Source: Actinokineospora xionganensis (GTDB taxonomy: Bacteria > Actinomycetota > Actinomycetes > Mycobacteriales > Pseudonocardiaceae). Taken from it: a stretch of 64,000 nt of DNA. Each line of letters opens with the position of its first letter. Position 1 is the stretch's first letter. This document shows, piece after piece, positions 17,135-24,967 of this stretch. The stretch covers positions 248,001-312,000 of the forward strand of contig NZ_JABVED010000003.1 of assembly GCF_014323725.1 (NCBI RefSeq), written 5' to 3'. The translations under genes were made by a program, and so were the position numbers. A model generated the notes under the pieces. That model did not search any database. It had not been told where the DNA came from and worked only from the letters and a program-made list of their open reading frames with translations.

Positions 17135-18330
17135 TGGGCGGAGTCTGGTCGCAGCTCGTGGGGCAGCCGGACGCCGTGGAGGTCCTCAGCGCGGCCGCCC
17201 AGTCGGGCGCCCGGCTGGTCGACGGCACCGGCACGGCCGCGGGGATGACGCACGCCTGGCTGTTCACCGGTCCACCCGGCTCCGGTCGCTCCGTCGCCGC
17301 GCGCGCGTTCGCCGCGGCGCTGCAGTGCACGGCGGGCCAAGAGGTTCCCGGGTGCGGCGAGTGCCAGGGCTGCCACACCGCGATGGGCGGCACCCACGCC
17401 GATGTGCGCATGGTGGTCCCCGAGGGCCTGACCATCTCGGTCAGCGAGATGCGCGCGCTGGTGCAGACCTCGGCCCGCAGGCCGACCGGTGGCCGCTGGC
17501 AGGTCGTGATCATCACCGACGCCGACCGACTGACCGAAGGCGCGGCGAACGCGTTGCTCAAGGCGGTGGAAGAGCCACCACCCCGCACGGTCTTCCTGCT
17601 GTGCGCGCCATCTGACCACCCTGACGACGTGTCGGTGACGATCCGCTCGCGCTGCCGCCGCATCGCCCTGCGCACCCCGGCCGCGGACGCGATCAGCGAA
17701 GTCCTCCGCCTGCGCGACGGGATAGATGCGGACACCGCGAACTGGGCCGCGTCGGTGTGCGGCGGCCACGTCGGCCGCGCCCGCAGACTGGCAACAGACC
17801 CAGCGGCCCGCGACCGCCGCGAGAAGGTCCTGAAGATCCCCCTGCAACTGCGCAGGATGACCGACGTCTTCGACGCCGCGGGTGAGCTCGTGAAGGCCGC
17901 GGAAGCCGACGCCACCGAGGTCAGCGAAACCCGCGACGAGGCCGAAAAGGACGCCCTGCGGACAGCCATGGGCCACGGCGGCACCGGCAAGGGCACCGCG
18001 TCGGCGTCGCGGGGGAGCGCGGGGGCGATCAAGGAGCTGGAGAAGCGCCAGAAGTCGCGGGCCACCCGAACCAAGCGGGACGTGCTGGACCTCGCCCTGG
18101 TGGACCTGGCGGGGTTCTACCGGGACGTCCTGGTGGTGCACGCGGGTTCGAACACGACGCTGAACCACCCGGACCACGCGGACAGTGCGGCAAGGGCCGC
18201 GCAGAACTGGTCGCCGGAGTCGGCCCTGCGCAGGCTCGAGGCGGTGCTGGGGTGCCGGGAGGCGCTGGAGCAGAACGTGAAGCCACAGATCGCCATCGAG
18301 GCGATGGTGGCCGTGCTCTACTCAGGCTGA
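17134..18330 (+). CDS. holB: DNA polymerase III subunit delta' (clamp loader)
   Basis: Clamp-loader subunit that helps place the beta clamp on DNA. The 398-residue product starts WSQLVGQPDAVEVLSAAA, has the modified Walker A GPPGSGRS (Arg in place of the catalytic Lys, normal for the non-hydrolysing delta' subunit), a zinc-module cysteine series CGECQGC, EMRALVQTSARRPTGGRWQVVII and TEGAANALLKAVEEPP. The start ATG 17134 overlaps the stop of the MFS-kinase gene, the widely conserved tmk-holB pairing. A hairpin follows at 18408 between this gene and the convergent exported protein gene. Confidence 0.95.
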   Translation: MGGVWSQLVGQPDAVEVLSAAAQSGARLVDGTGTAAGMTHAWLFTGPPGSGRSVAARAFAAALQCTAGQEVPGCGECQGCHTAMGGTHADVRMVVPEGLTISVSEMRALVQTSARRPTGGRWQVVIITDADRLTEGAANALLKAVEEPPPRTVFLLCAPSDHPDDVSVTIRSRCRRIALRTPAADAISEVLRLRDGIDADTANWAASVCGGHVGRARRLATDPAARDRREKVLKIPLQLRRMTDVFDAAGELVKAAEADATEVSETRDEAEKDALRTAMGHGGTGKGTASASRGSAGAIKELEKRQKSRATRTKRDVLDLALVDLAGFYRDVLVVHAGSNTTLNHPDHADSAARAAQNWSPESALRRLEAVLGCREALEQNVKPQIAIEAMVAVLYSG

Positions 18331-18407
18331 GACCCACACCGCCCCGCGCACCAACACAAGCCTGCTCAAGCCGAGGCTGGAGTTTCCAGCAAAGCGGCCG
18401 GAACGCA

Positions 18408-18441
18408 CGCACCCCGCCCGACCGAGGTCAGACGGGGTGCG
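18408..18441. terminator. Hairpin between convergent genes
   Basis: CGCACCCCG pairs with CGGGGTGCG around a 16-base loop, followed on the plus strand by GCCCCTTTG. It sits between the end of holB and the end of the convergent exported-protein gene and can serve both. Confidence 0.65.
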
Positions 18442-18455
18442 GCCCCTTTGTTCGA

Positions 18456-20096
18456 TCAGTCGGTGTGTCGGTCCGGCGTGATCTTCACCTGTGCGACTCG
18501 GGGGCGGCGCGGCAGTGCCGCCACCAGAACGACACCCACCAAAAGCATCGCGGTGCCCGACCAGAACATCGGCACCGACTGGTACGCCGCGCTCGTGTAG
18601 GCCAGCGGCGGGGTCTGCTTGCCCTGCGGCGCCGGCGCGGGCGGCTGCGTCGGTGTCGCGGTGCCGCAGACGACGCCGCCGGTCGGCGCGAACGCGCGGG
18701 CGATCTGTTCGCCCAGCGAGATCTGGGCCAGCGCTGACGGCAGGTTCGGCAGGCCGAGCGCGTCGGTCGGCAGGACCTGCAGGTCCAGCATGCGAGCCGT
18801 GGCGCCCAACTGGTAGCCCTTGAACGGCTGCGTCGCGTTCTCACCCTTCTGCGTCAGGTTCGCCACGGAAAGGCGGATGACGCCGAGGTCGAGCTTCTGC
18901 AGTCCGCCCGCGATGGCTTCCTGCGCGCCCTTGCCGTTGCCCAGCAGGCCGCCGATGATCGGGAGTTTGTCGGCGCCGGGCATCGAGGGGGCGCCGGGCA
19001 GCGGGATGCCGATGGGGAGATCCATCTTCGGGTTCGCCGCGTCCAGCTTGCCCAGGCTCTTGCCGCCCTGGACGACTTCGAGGACCGGCGCGGTGTACTT
19101 GACCGTCGAAGTCTTCTCGTCCCCGGTCGAGGTGACCTGCAGCGTCGGCTGGCTGACCACGTTGATCGACACCTCGTAGGGCGTGCCCGCGAGCAGCTTG
19201 ACCGCCGCGACCTGCAGCGTCGAGGTCGACTGGACCGCCTTGTTGGCCGAGCCGGGGATGTCGATCAGCTTGACGACCGAGCGGGCCGACAGCGTGTTCG
19301 GCAGGCTCAGCAGCGAGCCCTTGCCGTCGGCGGTCTTGGCGCCTTGGCCGCCCAGCACTCCGCCGAGGGTGCTCAGCGGGCCCGCCAGGCCCTTGATGCC
19401 CTCGATGATCGCCTTGTCGGCGTTGGCGTCCATGTTCGGCGCGTCGAAGACGCCGGTGAGGTCGGTGCCGCCGGGGAGGGTGGGGATGGCGTTGAGCGCG
19501 GACAGGCTCGCCAACTCGGTGGCGGCGTCGGCGATGGTGTCGACACACGGACCCAGCGTGTCGCTCCAGTGGGCCTGCACCCGACCGTTGAGCAGGCCGG
19601 CCTTGACCAGGGTGTCCAGCGGCGAGGACGGCGGGTTCAGCCCGGCGCTCTTGGGCTGGGTGTTGTTCGGCGGCGCGGTCTGCGACAGCGCCCCCGGCGC
19701 CTGCGGGCTGACACCCTGGAACGCGAACCCGCCCGGCGCGGACTGCGCGATGGCCTTCTCGAAGGACAGGTAGGCCTCGGAGTTGGCCTGCGCGCTGGCG
19801 AGCCCGAAGCCCATCTCGGCGGCGGCCTGCTTCGGCAGCTTGTCCTCGGCGCCCGGGATGATCGTCTTGGTCGGCGTGGAGTTCGGCAGCAGCCGGACGA
19901 TGGCAAGTCCTGTTCCCGCGTCACCGATGGCGTGGCCAAGCGGCTGCGGCCCGATCGGCGCCGACGGCGGCGGTGCGCTGGGGTTCGCGGGCGGCGGGAT
20001 GGGGGTGGTCGGCTGGGCGGCAGCCGGGGAAGCGACCATCACCAGGACCGCGGCGGCGGCGGGCAGCGCCAGCACGGCAGACTTGCGTCGGGACAT
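18456..20096 (-). CDS. Exported, membrane-anchored protein of unknown function
   Basis: The 546-residue product has a signal peptide (SRRKSAVLALPAAAAVLVM...AAA), a Pro-rich linker, a long region rich in Ala, Gly, Pro and Leu without transmembrane helices, and a C-terminal membrane helix (WSGTAMLLVGVVLVAALPRR) with a basic tail. It is therefore anchored at the C-terminus with the bulk outside. Single cysteines in LGPCVDTI and GGVVCGT may form a disulfide. I chose ATG 20096 because GAGGAGG lies eight bases before it; an earlier in-frame start at 20123 lacks one. The family is not recognised. The gene is monocistronic, facing away from tRNA-Thr. Confidence 0.75.
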   Translation of the reverse strand: MSRRKSAVLALPAAAAVLVMVASPAAAQPTTPIPPPANPSAPPPSAPIGPQPLGHAIGDAGTGLAIVRLLPNSTPTKTIIPGAEDKLPKQAAAEMGFGLASAQANSEAYLSFEKAIAQSAPGGFAFQGVSPQAPGALSQTAPPNNTQPKSAGLNPPSSPLDTLVKAGLLNGRVQAHWSDTLGPCVDTIADAATELASLSALNAIPTLPGGTDLTGVFDAPNMDANADKAIIEGIKGLAGPLSTLGGVLGGQGAKTADGKGSLLSLPNTLSARSVVKLIDIPGSANKAVQSTSTLQVAAVKLLAGTPYEVSINVVSQPTLQVTSTGDEKTSTVKYTAPVLEVVQGGKSLGKLDAANPKMDLPIGIPLPGAPSMPGADKLPIIGGLLGNGKGAQEAIAGGLQKLDLGVIRLSVANLTQKGENATQPFKGYQLGATARMLDLQVLPTDALGLPNLPSALAQISLGEQIARAFAPTGGVVCGTATPTQPPAPAPQGKQTPPLAYTSAAYQSVPMFWSGTAMLLVGVVLVAALPRRPRVAQVKITPDRHTD

Positions 20097-20182
20097 CGTC
20101 GGGGTCCTCCTCGCGCGATCCACACGGACCGACTATGGATTAAACGACACTAGGCCCCTCCAGTGACGCGATTCGCACCCGG

Positions 20183-20188
20183 TATAGT
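20183..20188 (+). promoter_or_regulatory. -10 element of tRNA-Thr
   Basis: TATAGT lies twelve bases before the mature tRNA 5' end, in the only AT-rich patch of the spacer. A matching -35 is not clear. Confidence 0.5.
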
Positions 20189-20200
20189 TGCCGCCAGCAC

Positions 20201-20274
20201 GCCGCCTTAGCTCAGTCGGCTAGAGCGATTCACTCGTAATGAATAGGTCAAGGGTTCGACTCCCTTAGGCGGCT
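20201..20274 (+). tRNA. tRNA-Thr (anticodon CGU)
   Basis: Cloverleaf elements are visible: acceptor stem GCCGCCT/AGGCGGC, D-arm TAGCTCAGTCGGCTAGAGC, anticodon stem TTCAC...GTGAA-type pairing with loop CTCGTAA (anticodon CGT in DNA), and T-arm AAGGGTTCGACTCCCTT. The discriminator base is T; CCA is not encoded. The anticodon reads ACG threonine codons. A perfect hairpin terminator follows at 20283. No integrase or att-like duplication is seen next to it. Confidence 0.97.
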
Positions 20275-20282
20275 CGCAGGTC

Positions 20283-20310
20283 AGGCCCGGTCCGTTCGCG
20301 GACCGGGCCT
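20283..20310. terminator. Hairpin terminator after tRNA-Thr
   Basis: AGGCCCGGTCCG, loop TTCG, CGGACCGGGCCT, then TGTCTTT: a perfect 12-base-pair stem. It ends the tRNA transcript, and on the other strand it lies just beyond the stop of the convergent VOC gene. Confidence 0.85.
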
Positions 20311-20331
20311 TGTCTTTGCGCCAGTGGCGAC

Positions 20332-20712
20332 TCAGGTGACCGCGTCCGCGCCCGCGGGCTGCCAGAGCTGCACCGGGTTTCCCTCCGGGTCGAGAAGGTC
20401 CGCAAACCACCCGTTCGGGTAACCCTCGTCGTGCACCTCGACTTCGATTCCCGCGCCGCGGAGCTGGGCGACCATGGCGTCGAGGTCCCGGACCCGGAAG
20501 TTGATCGCCCACTGCTGCTCGGGACGCCGCAAGTGCTGGGAGTCGGCCGGGGAGGCGGCGAACACCGTGGGGCCTGCCTCCTGGTCCCACGACCTCTCGT
20601 CGTAGCTCGCCGGTGGGCCGGGGATGCCGAGATGTGTCTCGTACCAACGGGTCAGGCACTCCGGGTCCTTCGCCCTGAAGAAGAAGCCGCCGATGCCTGT
20701 GATTCGTTCCAT
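20332..20712 (-). CDS. VOC-family (glyoxalase/dioxygenase-like) protein
   Basis: The 126-residue product has the two half-modules of a vicinal oxygen chelate fold: ITGIGGFFFRAKDPECLTRWYETHLG at the start and VHDEGYPNGWFADLLDPEGNPVQLW at the end, with WAINFRVRDLDAMVAQLR between them. Family members are metal-dependent glyoxalases, dioxygenases or resistance proteins. The C-terminal Glu of DPEGNPVQLW is a usual metal ligand; the full ligand set cannot be confirmed, so the substrate is unknown. GAGGGGGACGGAAGT precedes the ATG. It diverges from the oxidoreductase-like gene at 20761. Confidence 0.8.
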   Translation of the reverse strand: MERITGIGGFFFRAKDPECLTRWYETHLGIPGPPASYDERSWDQEAGPTVFAASPADSQHLRRPEQQWAINFRVRDLDAMVAQLRGAGIEVEVHDEGYPNGWFADLLDPEGNPVQLWQPAGADAVT

Positions 20713-20747
20713 ACTTCCGTCCCCCTCTCGCCAGACCTCGCACCACG

Positions 20748-20753
20748 TACTTT
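20748..20753 (+). promoter_or_regulatory. -10 element giving a leaderless start at 20761
   Basis: TACTTT is followed by exactly seven bases and then GTG 20761. No Shine-Dalgarno is present, so the transcript probably begins at the start codon. Confidence 0.5.
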
Positions 20754-20760
20754 GGTGTGA

Positions 20761-21396
20761 GTGACCCATGATCTGTTCTTCGACGCGATCACCAGCGTCG
20801 ACGCGCTGCGTGAGATCTACGAGCCGCCTTCCGGCGCGGCCGCGAGCAAGGAGATCCCGGCGCTCGACGAGTTGGCGCGCAGGCTGATCGCCTGTTCGCC
20901 CATCGTGTTCCTGGCCAGCGCCGACGCCCAGGGCCGCTGTGACGTGACGCCGCGCGGTGGGCAGGCCGGGTTCGTGTCCGTCCTCGACGACGGCACGGTG
21001 GTCATCCCCGACGCCACCGGCAACCGGCGGATCGACACCCTGCGCAACGTCGTGGAGACCGGGCGGCTCGGGCTGATCTTCCTGATCCCGGGCCGTGGGC
21101 AGACGCTGCGGGTCAACGGCCGGGCCTGTGTGTCCGCGCGGCCGGAACTGCTGGCCGGGCTGACCAGCGTGGGCAAGCCGCCGCGGTCGGCGCTGGTCGT
21201 GGTGCCGGACGAGGTGTTCACCCACTGCCCCAAGGCTTTCGTGCGGTCCGGGGTGTGGAAGCCGGAGACCTGGCCCGCCGCCGACGCGCAGCCGAGCCCG
21301 GCCGAGGTCACGCTCGCGCACCTCGGCGACCCGAACCTCACGCTCGCCCAGGTCGAGCAGGACCAGATCGACAGCCTGCGCTACCGGCTGGCCTAG
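20761..21396 (+). CDS. Pyridoxamine 5'-phosphate oxidase-family flavoprotein
   Basis: The 211-residue product matches the split-barrel FMN-binding fold in its MSMEG_1061-like form: SPIVFLASADAQGRCDVTPRGG, GTVVIPDATGNRRIDTLRN and RLGLIFLIPGRGQTLRVNGRA are characteristic. The Arg-Arg-Asp-Thr and the RVNGRA strand are typical FMN or F420 contact regions. Members are oxidoreductases of uncertain substrate. The GTG start is seven bases after a TACTTT -10 element, suggesting a leaderless message. The gene is convergent with the kinase operon; the two ends overlap by four bases (21393-21396). Confidence 0.85.
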   Translation: MTHDLFFDAITSVDALREIYEPPSGAAASKEIPALDELARRLIACSPIVFLASADAQGRCDVTPRGGQAGFVSVLDDGTVVIPDATGNRRIDTLRNVVETGRLGLIFLIPGRGQTLRVNGRACVSARPELLAGLTSVGKPPRSALVVVPDEVFTHCPKAFVRSGVWKPETWPAADAQPSPAEVTLAHLGDPNLTLAQVEQDQIDSLRYRLA

Positions 21397-23129
21397 GCCG
21401 ACCGCCTGCGGGCCGACCACGCCGTCGCCAGCACCAGGCTGGAGGCGGCCAAGGCGCCGACGATCGCTGAGGCGATGCCGTAGGTGAGGGACGGTTCGCG
21501 GGCGGTCAGGACCGAGACCAGCAGCCACACGGCAGTGCCCACGAGCGCACCGAGCGGCAGCGCGGTGAAGGGGGCTGCCGGACGGCGGTGTCCTCGGCGC
21601 AGGGTGCGCATGGTCGACTCGATGTAGGCCAGCCCGAACAGGCCGAGCAGCAGACTGCCCGCGCCCATGAGGCTCGCCATCGCGTTCTGCTTGCTGACCA
21701 GGGTGAACCGCTGCGCCGGACCGTCGCCGATCGTGATCTCGCCGGTCGCGGCGCCGCCGACCGTCCAGCGCATGATCGGGTCGGGCGTCATCGTGACTTG
21801 GAATGTGCCGTCCGCGTTCGGCACGACCTTCGGCAACTGTCGGCCGCCCATCGGGATACCCGCGGCGTTGGCTTCGAGCAGGATCTCCGTCGTGCCCGGA
21901 GTGGTTTTGCCGGTGATCGTGAACGGTTCGCTCAGGTTCAGTGCCACGGGACCGCTCACCGGCTGGCCGTCGATCGCGAGCCCTTGGCCGTCGGCCTTGT
22001 GCTGCAACGTTTTCGACGCCATGAAGGGCAGGGCGGCCAAGGCGATCATCAGGACCGCGGCCGCCAGGCCGGGCCACAGCGGCGACGGGCCCTGGCGCAT
22101 CAGCTCGCTGGCGGGCCGCAGCCCACGGCCGCGCGCCTCGGCGAAGTCGATCGAGCGGGTCGGCTCGTGGACCGTGCCCCGCACCGGCGGGGTGACGATC
22201 GTGGCCGCGTCCGGCTGGCGGTGCAGCTGCTGGGTGATGCTGCCCATGACCCTCGGACCCAGGTGGACCGGCACGCGGGAGCGCTCCAGCCAGCCCGGGC
22301 CGAACACCGCGGTCGCCGCCGCGCTGAGGTCGACGGCGAACGCCTCCGCGTCGCGGTAACGGTGGATCGGATCACGGGCAAGACTGCGCATGACCACTGT
22401 GGACAGTGGCTCCGGCACCCGGGGCAGCGGCTGCGGGTCGCTGAAGATGCGTTGGCGCATCATGCTCACCGCGCCGCGGGTGCGGTCGTAGGGCAGCTCG
22501 CCGCAGAGCAGCTCGTAGAGTACGGTGCCCGCCGCGTACACGTCGGCGGCCGGGCTGAGCGGGTTGCCCATGGCCTGCTCCGGCGCGATGTAGGCCGGGG
22601 TGCCGAGCACCTCGCCCGCGTGGGTCACCATCGTGGCGCCCTCGCTGACGACCTGGGCGATCCCGAAGTCGGCCACCTTCATCACGCCCGCCGACGTGAA
22701 GAGCAAGTTCTTCGGCTTGACGTCGAGGTGCAGCACCCCCGCCGCGTGCGCCGCGTGCAGCCCGCCGAGCATCGCCAGCGCGATCGCGCACGACTGCTCA
22801 CCGGTCAGGCCCTCGTCGTGGAACTTGGAGTAGACGGTGCCGCCGTCGAGCTTCTCCATGACGAGCAGGTTGTCGCGGCCGGTCTGCACGTAGTCGTAGA
22901 CCGGCACGATGTGCGGGTGGTCGAGGCTGGCCAGCACCCGCGCCTCCCGGTCGAACCGGGCGTTGACGTCCGGGTCGCCGATGAGGTCGGCGGGCAGCTG
23001 CTTGATCGCCACATGCCTGCCGAGCGAGCGGTGCACGCCTTCGTACACCACGCCCATGCCGCCGGAGCCGATCTTGTCGCCGACGCTGTACTGCGGCAGT
23101 GCCGAGGCGAGACCCGCGGGTGCGGTCAT
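21393..23129 (-). CDS. Membrane Ser/Thr protein kinase, non-RD, with extracytoplasmic domain
   Basis: A 578-residue kinase. Catalytic features: glycine loop IGSGGMGVVY (residues 20-29), Lys43 in VAIK, catalytic loop H134-L-D136-V-K-P-K-N141, DFG at 154-156, and GTPAYIAPEQ. The usual Arg before the catalytic Asp is Leu, so it is a non-RD kinase, less dependent on activation-loop phosphorylation. After the kinase domain come a linker, a membrane helix (about residues 345-363), an outside domain of about 120 residues with repeated TITG/EITIG strands, and three more C-terminal helices. No PASTA repeats are seen. Its start overlaps the upstream gene (ATGA), so the two are co-translated. Confidence 0.92.
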   Translation of the reverse strand: MTAPAGLASALPQYSVGDKIGSGGMGVVYEGVHRSLGRHVAIKQLPADLIGDPDVNARFDREARVLASLDHPHIVPVYDYVQTGRDNLLVMEKLDGGTVYSKFHDEGLTGEQSCAIALAMLGGLHAAHAAGVLHLDVKPKNLLFTSAGVMKVADFGIAQVVSEGATMVTHAGEVLGTPAYIAPEQAMGNPLSPAADVYAAGTVLYELLCGELPYDRTRGAVSMMRQRIFSDPQPLPRVPEPLSTVVMRSLARDPIHRYRDAEAFAVDLSAAATAVFGPGWLERSRVPVHLGPRVMGSITQQLHRQPDAATIVTPPVRGTVHEPTRSIDFAEARGRGLRPASELMRQGPSPLWPGLAAAVLMIALAALPFMASKTLQHKADGQGLAIDGQPVSGPVALNLSEPFTITGKTTPGTTEILLEANAAGIPMGGRQLPKVVPNADGTFQVTMTPDPIMRWTVGGAATGEITIGDGPAQRFTLVSKQNAMASLMGAGSLLLGLFGLAYIESTMRTLRRGHRRPAAPFTALPLGALVGTAVWLLVSVLTAREPSLTYGIASAIVGALAASSLVLATAWSARRRSA

Positions 23130-23941
23130 TCAGGCCACCTTTGGGGCTCGAGGTGCTGGGTCGTGAGGCTCACGGTCCGGCCGTCGTCGGGGACCGGCGC
23201 GGCGGCGGGCGCGTCCGGGACCGGGTGCGGAGTCAGGAAGCCCAGGGCCATGGCCACCAGGGCCGCGCCGAGCACGATCGGGATCTCCACCTCGACCTCC
23301 GGCGGCACCAGGCGCAGCACGGACAACGAGACGACCGCGACCAGCCCGGTGCCGATGCCCGCGGGAAGGAAGCGCAGCGCCCGGCGGAACCGGTTGGGGG
23401 AGAGGCGGTGTCGGGCGAGGGCGAGCAACGCGCCCGCCCAGGTGAGCGCGGTCAGGACCAGCATCGCCAGGCCGAACACGCCGTAGACCGACCAGAACGA
23501 CCCCTGCACGTCGGCCACGGTCTTCGCGCCACCGAGCACGTTGCGGTCGTCGTCGAGCAGGGTGACCGAGGTCGGGAGCAGGCCGATGGCCTGGCCGTCG
23601 AGGTCACGCACGTCGAGCGGGAACGTCCGGGTGGTCCGGCCGCGCGCCGGGACCTCGAACGGGAGGGTGGTGTCGTAGGCGTAGAAGGTCAGGGCCAGTG
23701 CCACCCCGGACACCCTGATCAGCCGCACTTTCCGCGGTTTCGACCCGGGGTTCTCGGCCGTGATCGACAGCTCGGCGACCTTGCGGGGGTCGAGCGTGAC
23801 GGTCCGGCCATCGATGTTCTTGCCATCGATGGTGACGGTGACTCTGAGCGGCTCGTCGCTGTCCTGGGCGGCGGCTGGGGACGCGCCCAAGACCAGCGCT
23901 GCCGTCACAAGGGCAACCGCCGCCGCGATAAGACGTCCCAT
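23126..23941 (-). CDS. Exported membrane protein, kinase operon partner
   Basis: The 271-residue product has a signal peptide (GRLIAAAVALVTAALVLGASPAAA), an outside domain of about 120 residues with a beta-rich, Ig-like look (LRVTVTIDGKNIDGRTVTLD, AELSITAENPGSKPRKVRL), then three membrane helices (about residues 150-172, 193-213, 221-240) and a short cytosolic tail. The domain resembles alpha-galactosidase NEW3/CARDB-type adhesion folds, but this is by pattern only. The TGA overlaps the kinase ATG, so both are made together, and this protein is a candidate sensory partner. The ATG at 23941 follows TAGGGGTTATCCC and gives a clean signal peptide. Confidence 0.75.
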   Translation of the reverse strand: MGRLIAAAVALVTAALVLGASPAAAQDSDEPLRVTVTIDGKNIDGRTVTLDPRKVAELSITAENPGSKPRKVRLIRVSGVALALTFYAYDTTLPFEVPARGRTTRTFPLDVRDLDGQAIGLLPTSVTLLDDDRNVLGGAKTVADVQGSFWSVYGVFGLAMLVLTALTWAGALLALARHRLSPNRFRRALRFLPAGIGTGLVAVVSLSVLRLVPPEVEVEIPIVLGAALVAMALGFLTPHPVPDAPAAAPVPDDGRTVSLTTQHLEPQRWPE

Positions 23942-24034
23942 GGGATAACCCCTAGTTGAACGGGCCCGATTGAGGCGGAATGCTACAGCGAGTTGATACT
24001 CGCCGGAGCGTTCCATCGGACGAGGGAAGTAGCC

Positions 24035-24967
24035 GTGCGCAGTGTTAGACGCTTAATGGGCATCGTCGTTGCGACAGTTGTCGTGACGCTAGCGGTCCTG
24101 CCAGTGACCCAGGCCTCTGCCCAGCAGCAGCCTGACCCCTTGACGGCTTTCGCATCGCCCACGTCCGGGCCGGCCGGGCAGTCATTCAAGATCAACTGGA
24201 CGGTAAACGCCAAGGAGGGGTGCAACCAGATCTCCGTGACTGGGGCACCCGTCAATCCCGGCACAGTCAATGTGCCGCTCACGCGACCGACCAGCGGCAC
24301 GATCACGATGTCCGTGCCACGAACCGCTGAACAGCGCCAATACAACATGACCGTCTACTGCTCGGTCTCAAAGGTGCCGGTCGGCTACGCGGTCAGGGGC
24401 GTGCTGCCGGAGCCCACCACGACCACAACCCGACCTCCGGTCACCACCACTAACCCGCCGGTCACCACCACGACCAAGCCCCCGGTGGTCACCACGACCA
24501 CCCGTCGCCCCACCACGACCACCACGCGGCCGACGACGACCACCACCACTCCCGTCACCACCACGACGGAGACCACGCCGCCCACCACTGACGTCCCCAC
24601 CACGACGCCGGAGATCACAACGGTCCCCGAGCCCAAGCGGGACCTCAAGCTCGACCGTGAGGCCATCCAGCCCGGTGATTCCCTCGAAGCCACCGGCCGC
24701 GGTTGCGACCCCAACCACACCGTTCTACTGACCTCCGGTGGCGAGAAGGTCGGCGCGACCGTCGCGGACGGTCAGGGTGAGTTCCGGACGAAGGTGCAGT
24801 TCAGCAAGATCGTGCCCGGTCGCCACCTGATCGCCGCCGAGTGCGGCATCGTCCTCACCGGCGCCGTCGACCAACTCGTCACCAGTTCCACCGGCGGCAG
24901 TTCGAGCACCTTGGTCATCCTGGTCTTCTTCGTCCTCGCGGGCGCCGCCCTCATCCGCTTCACATAG
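24035..24967 (+). CDS. Thr/Pro-rich surface protein with C-terminal anchor
   Basis: The 310-residue product has a signal peptide ending ASAQQ, an N-terminal globular domain (about residues 30-120, with FASPTSGPAGQSFKINW and two Cys), a linker of about 70 residues made of TTTTRP and TTTTKPP-type repeats, a second Ig-like domain (DREAIQPGDSLEATGRGCDPN, about 210-280), and a terminal membrane helix. It is probably a wall-spanning, O-glycosylatable protein. I chose GTG 24035 because GAGGGAAG lies six bases before it. It is divergent from the kinase operon across a 93-base spacer, so shared regulation is likely. Its stop overlaps the convergent gene by eight bases. Confidence 0.8.
   Translation: MRSVRRLMGIVVATVVVTLAVLPVTQASAQQQPDPLTAFASPTSGPAGQSFKINWTVNAKEGCNQISVTGAPVNPGTVNVPLTRPTSGTITMSVPRTAEQRQYNMTVYCSVSKVPVGYAVRGVLPEPTTTTTRPPVTTTNPPVTTTTKPPVVTTTTRRPTTTTTRPTTTTTTPVTTTTETTPPTTDVPTTTPEITTVPEPKRDLKLDREAIQPGDSLEATGRGCDPNHTVLLTSGGEKVGATVADGQGEFRTKVQFSKIVPGRHLIAAECGIVLTGAVDQLVTSSTGGSSSTLVILVFFVLAGAALIRFT

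Noticed and set aside
20201-20274. tRNA-Thr as an integration site for a mobile element
   Set aside because: No integrase, no duplicated 3' tRNA end and no change of gene order nearby; a normal terminator follows.
24390-24720. Minus-strand Gly/Val-rich frames opposite the Thr/Pro linker of the surface protein
   Set aside because: They are the reverse reading of ACC-rich repeats. The plus-strand protein has a signal peptide, two domains and an anchor.
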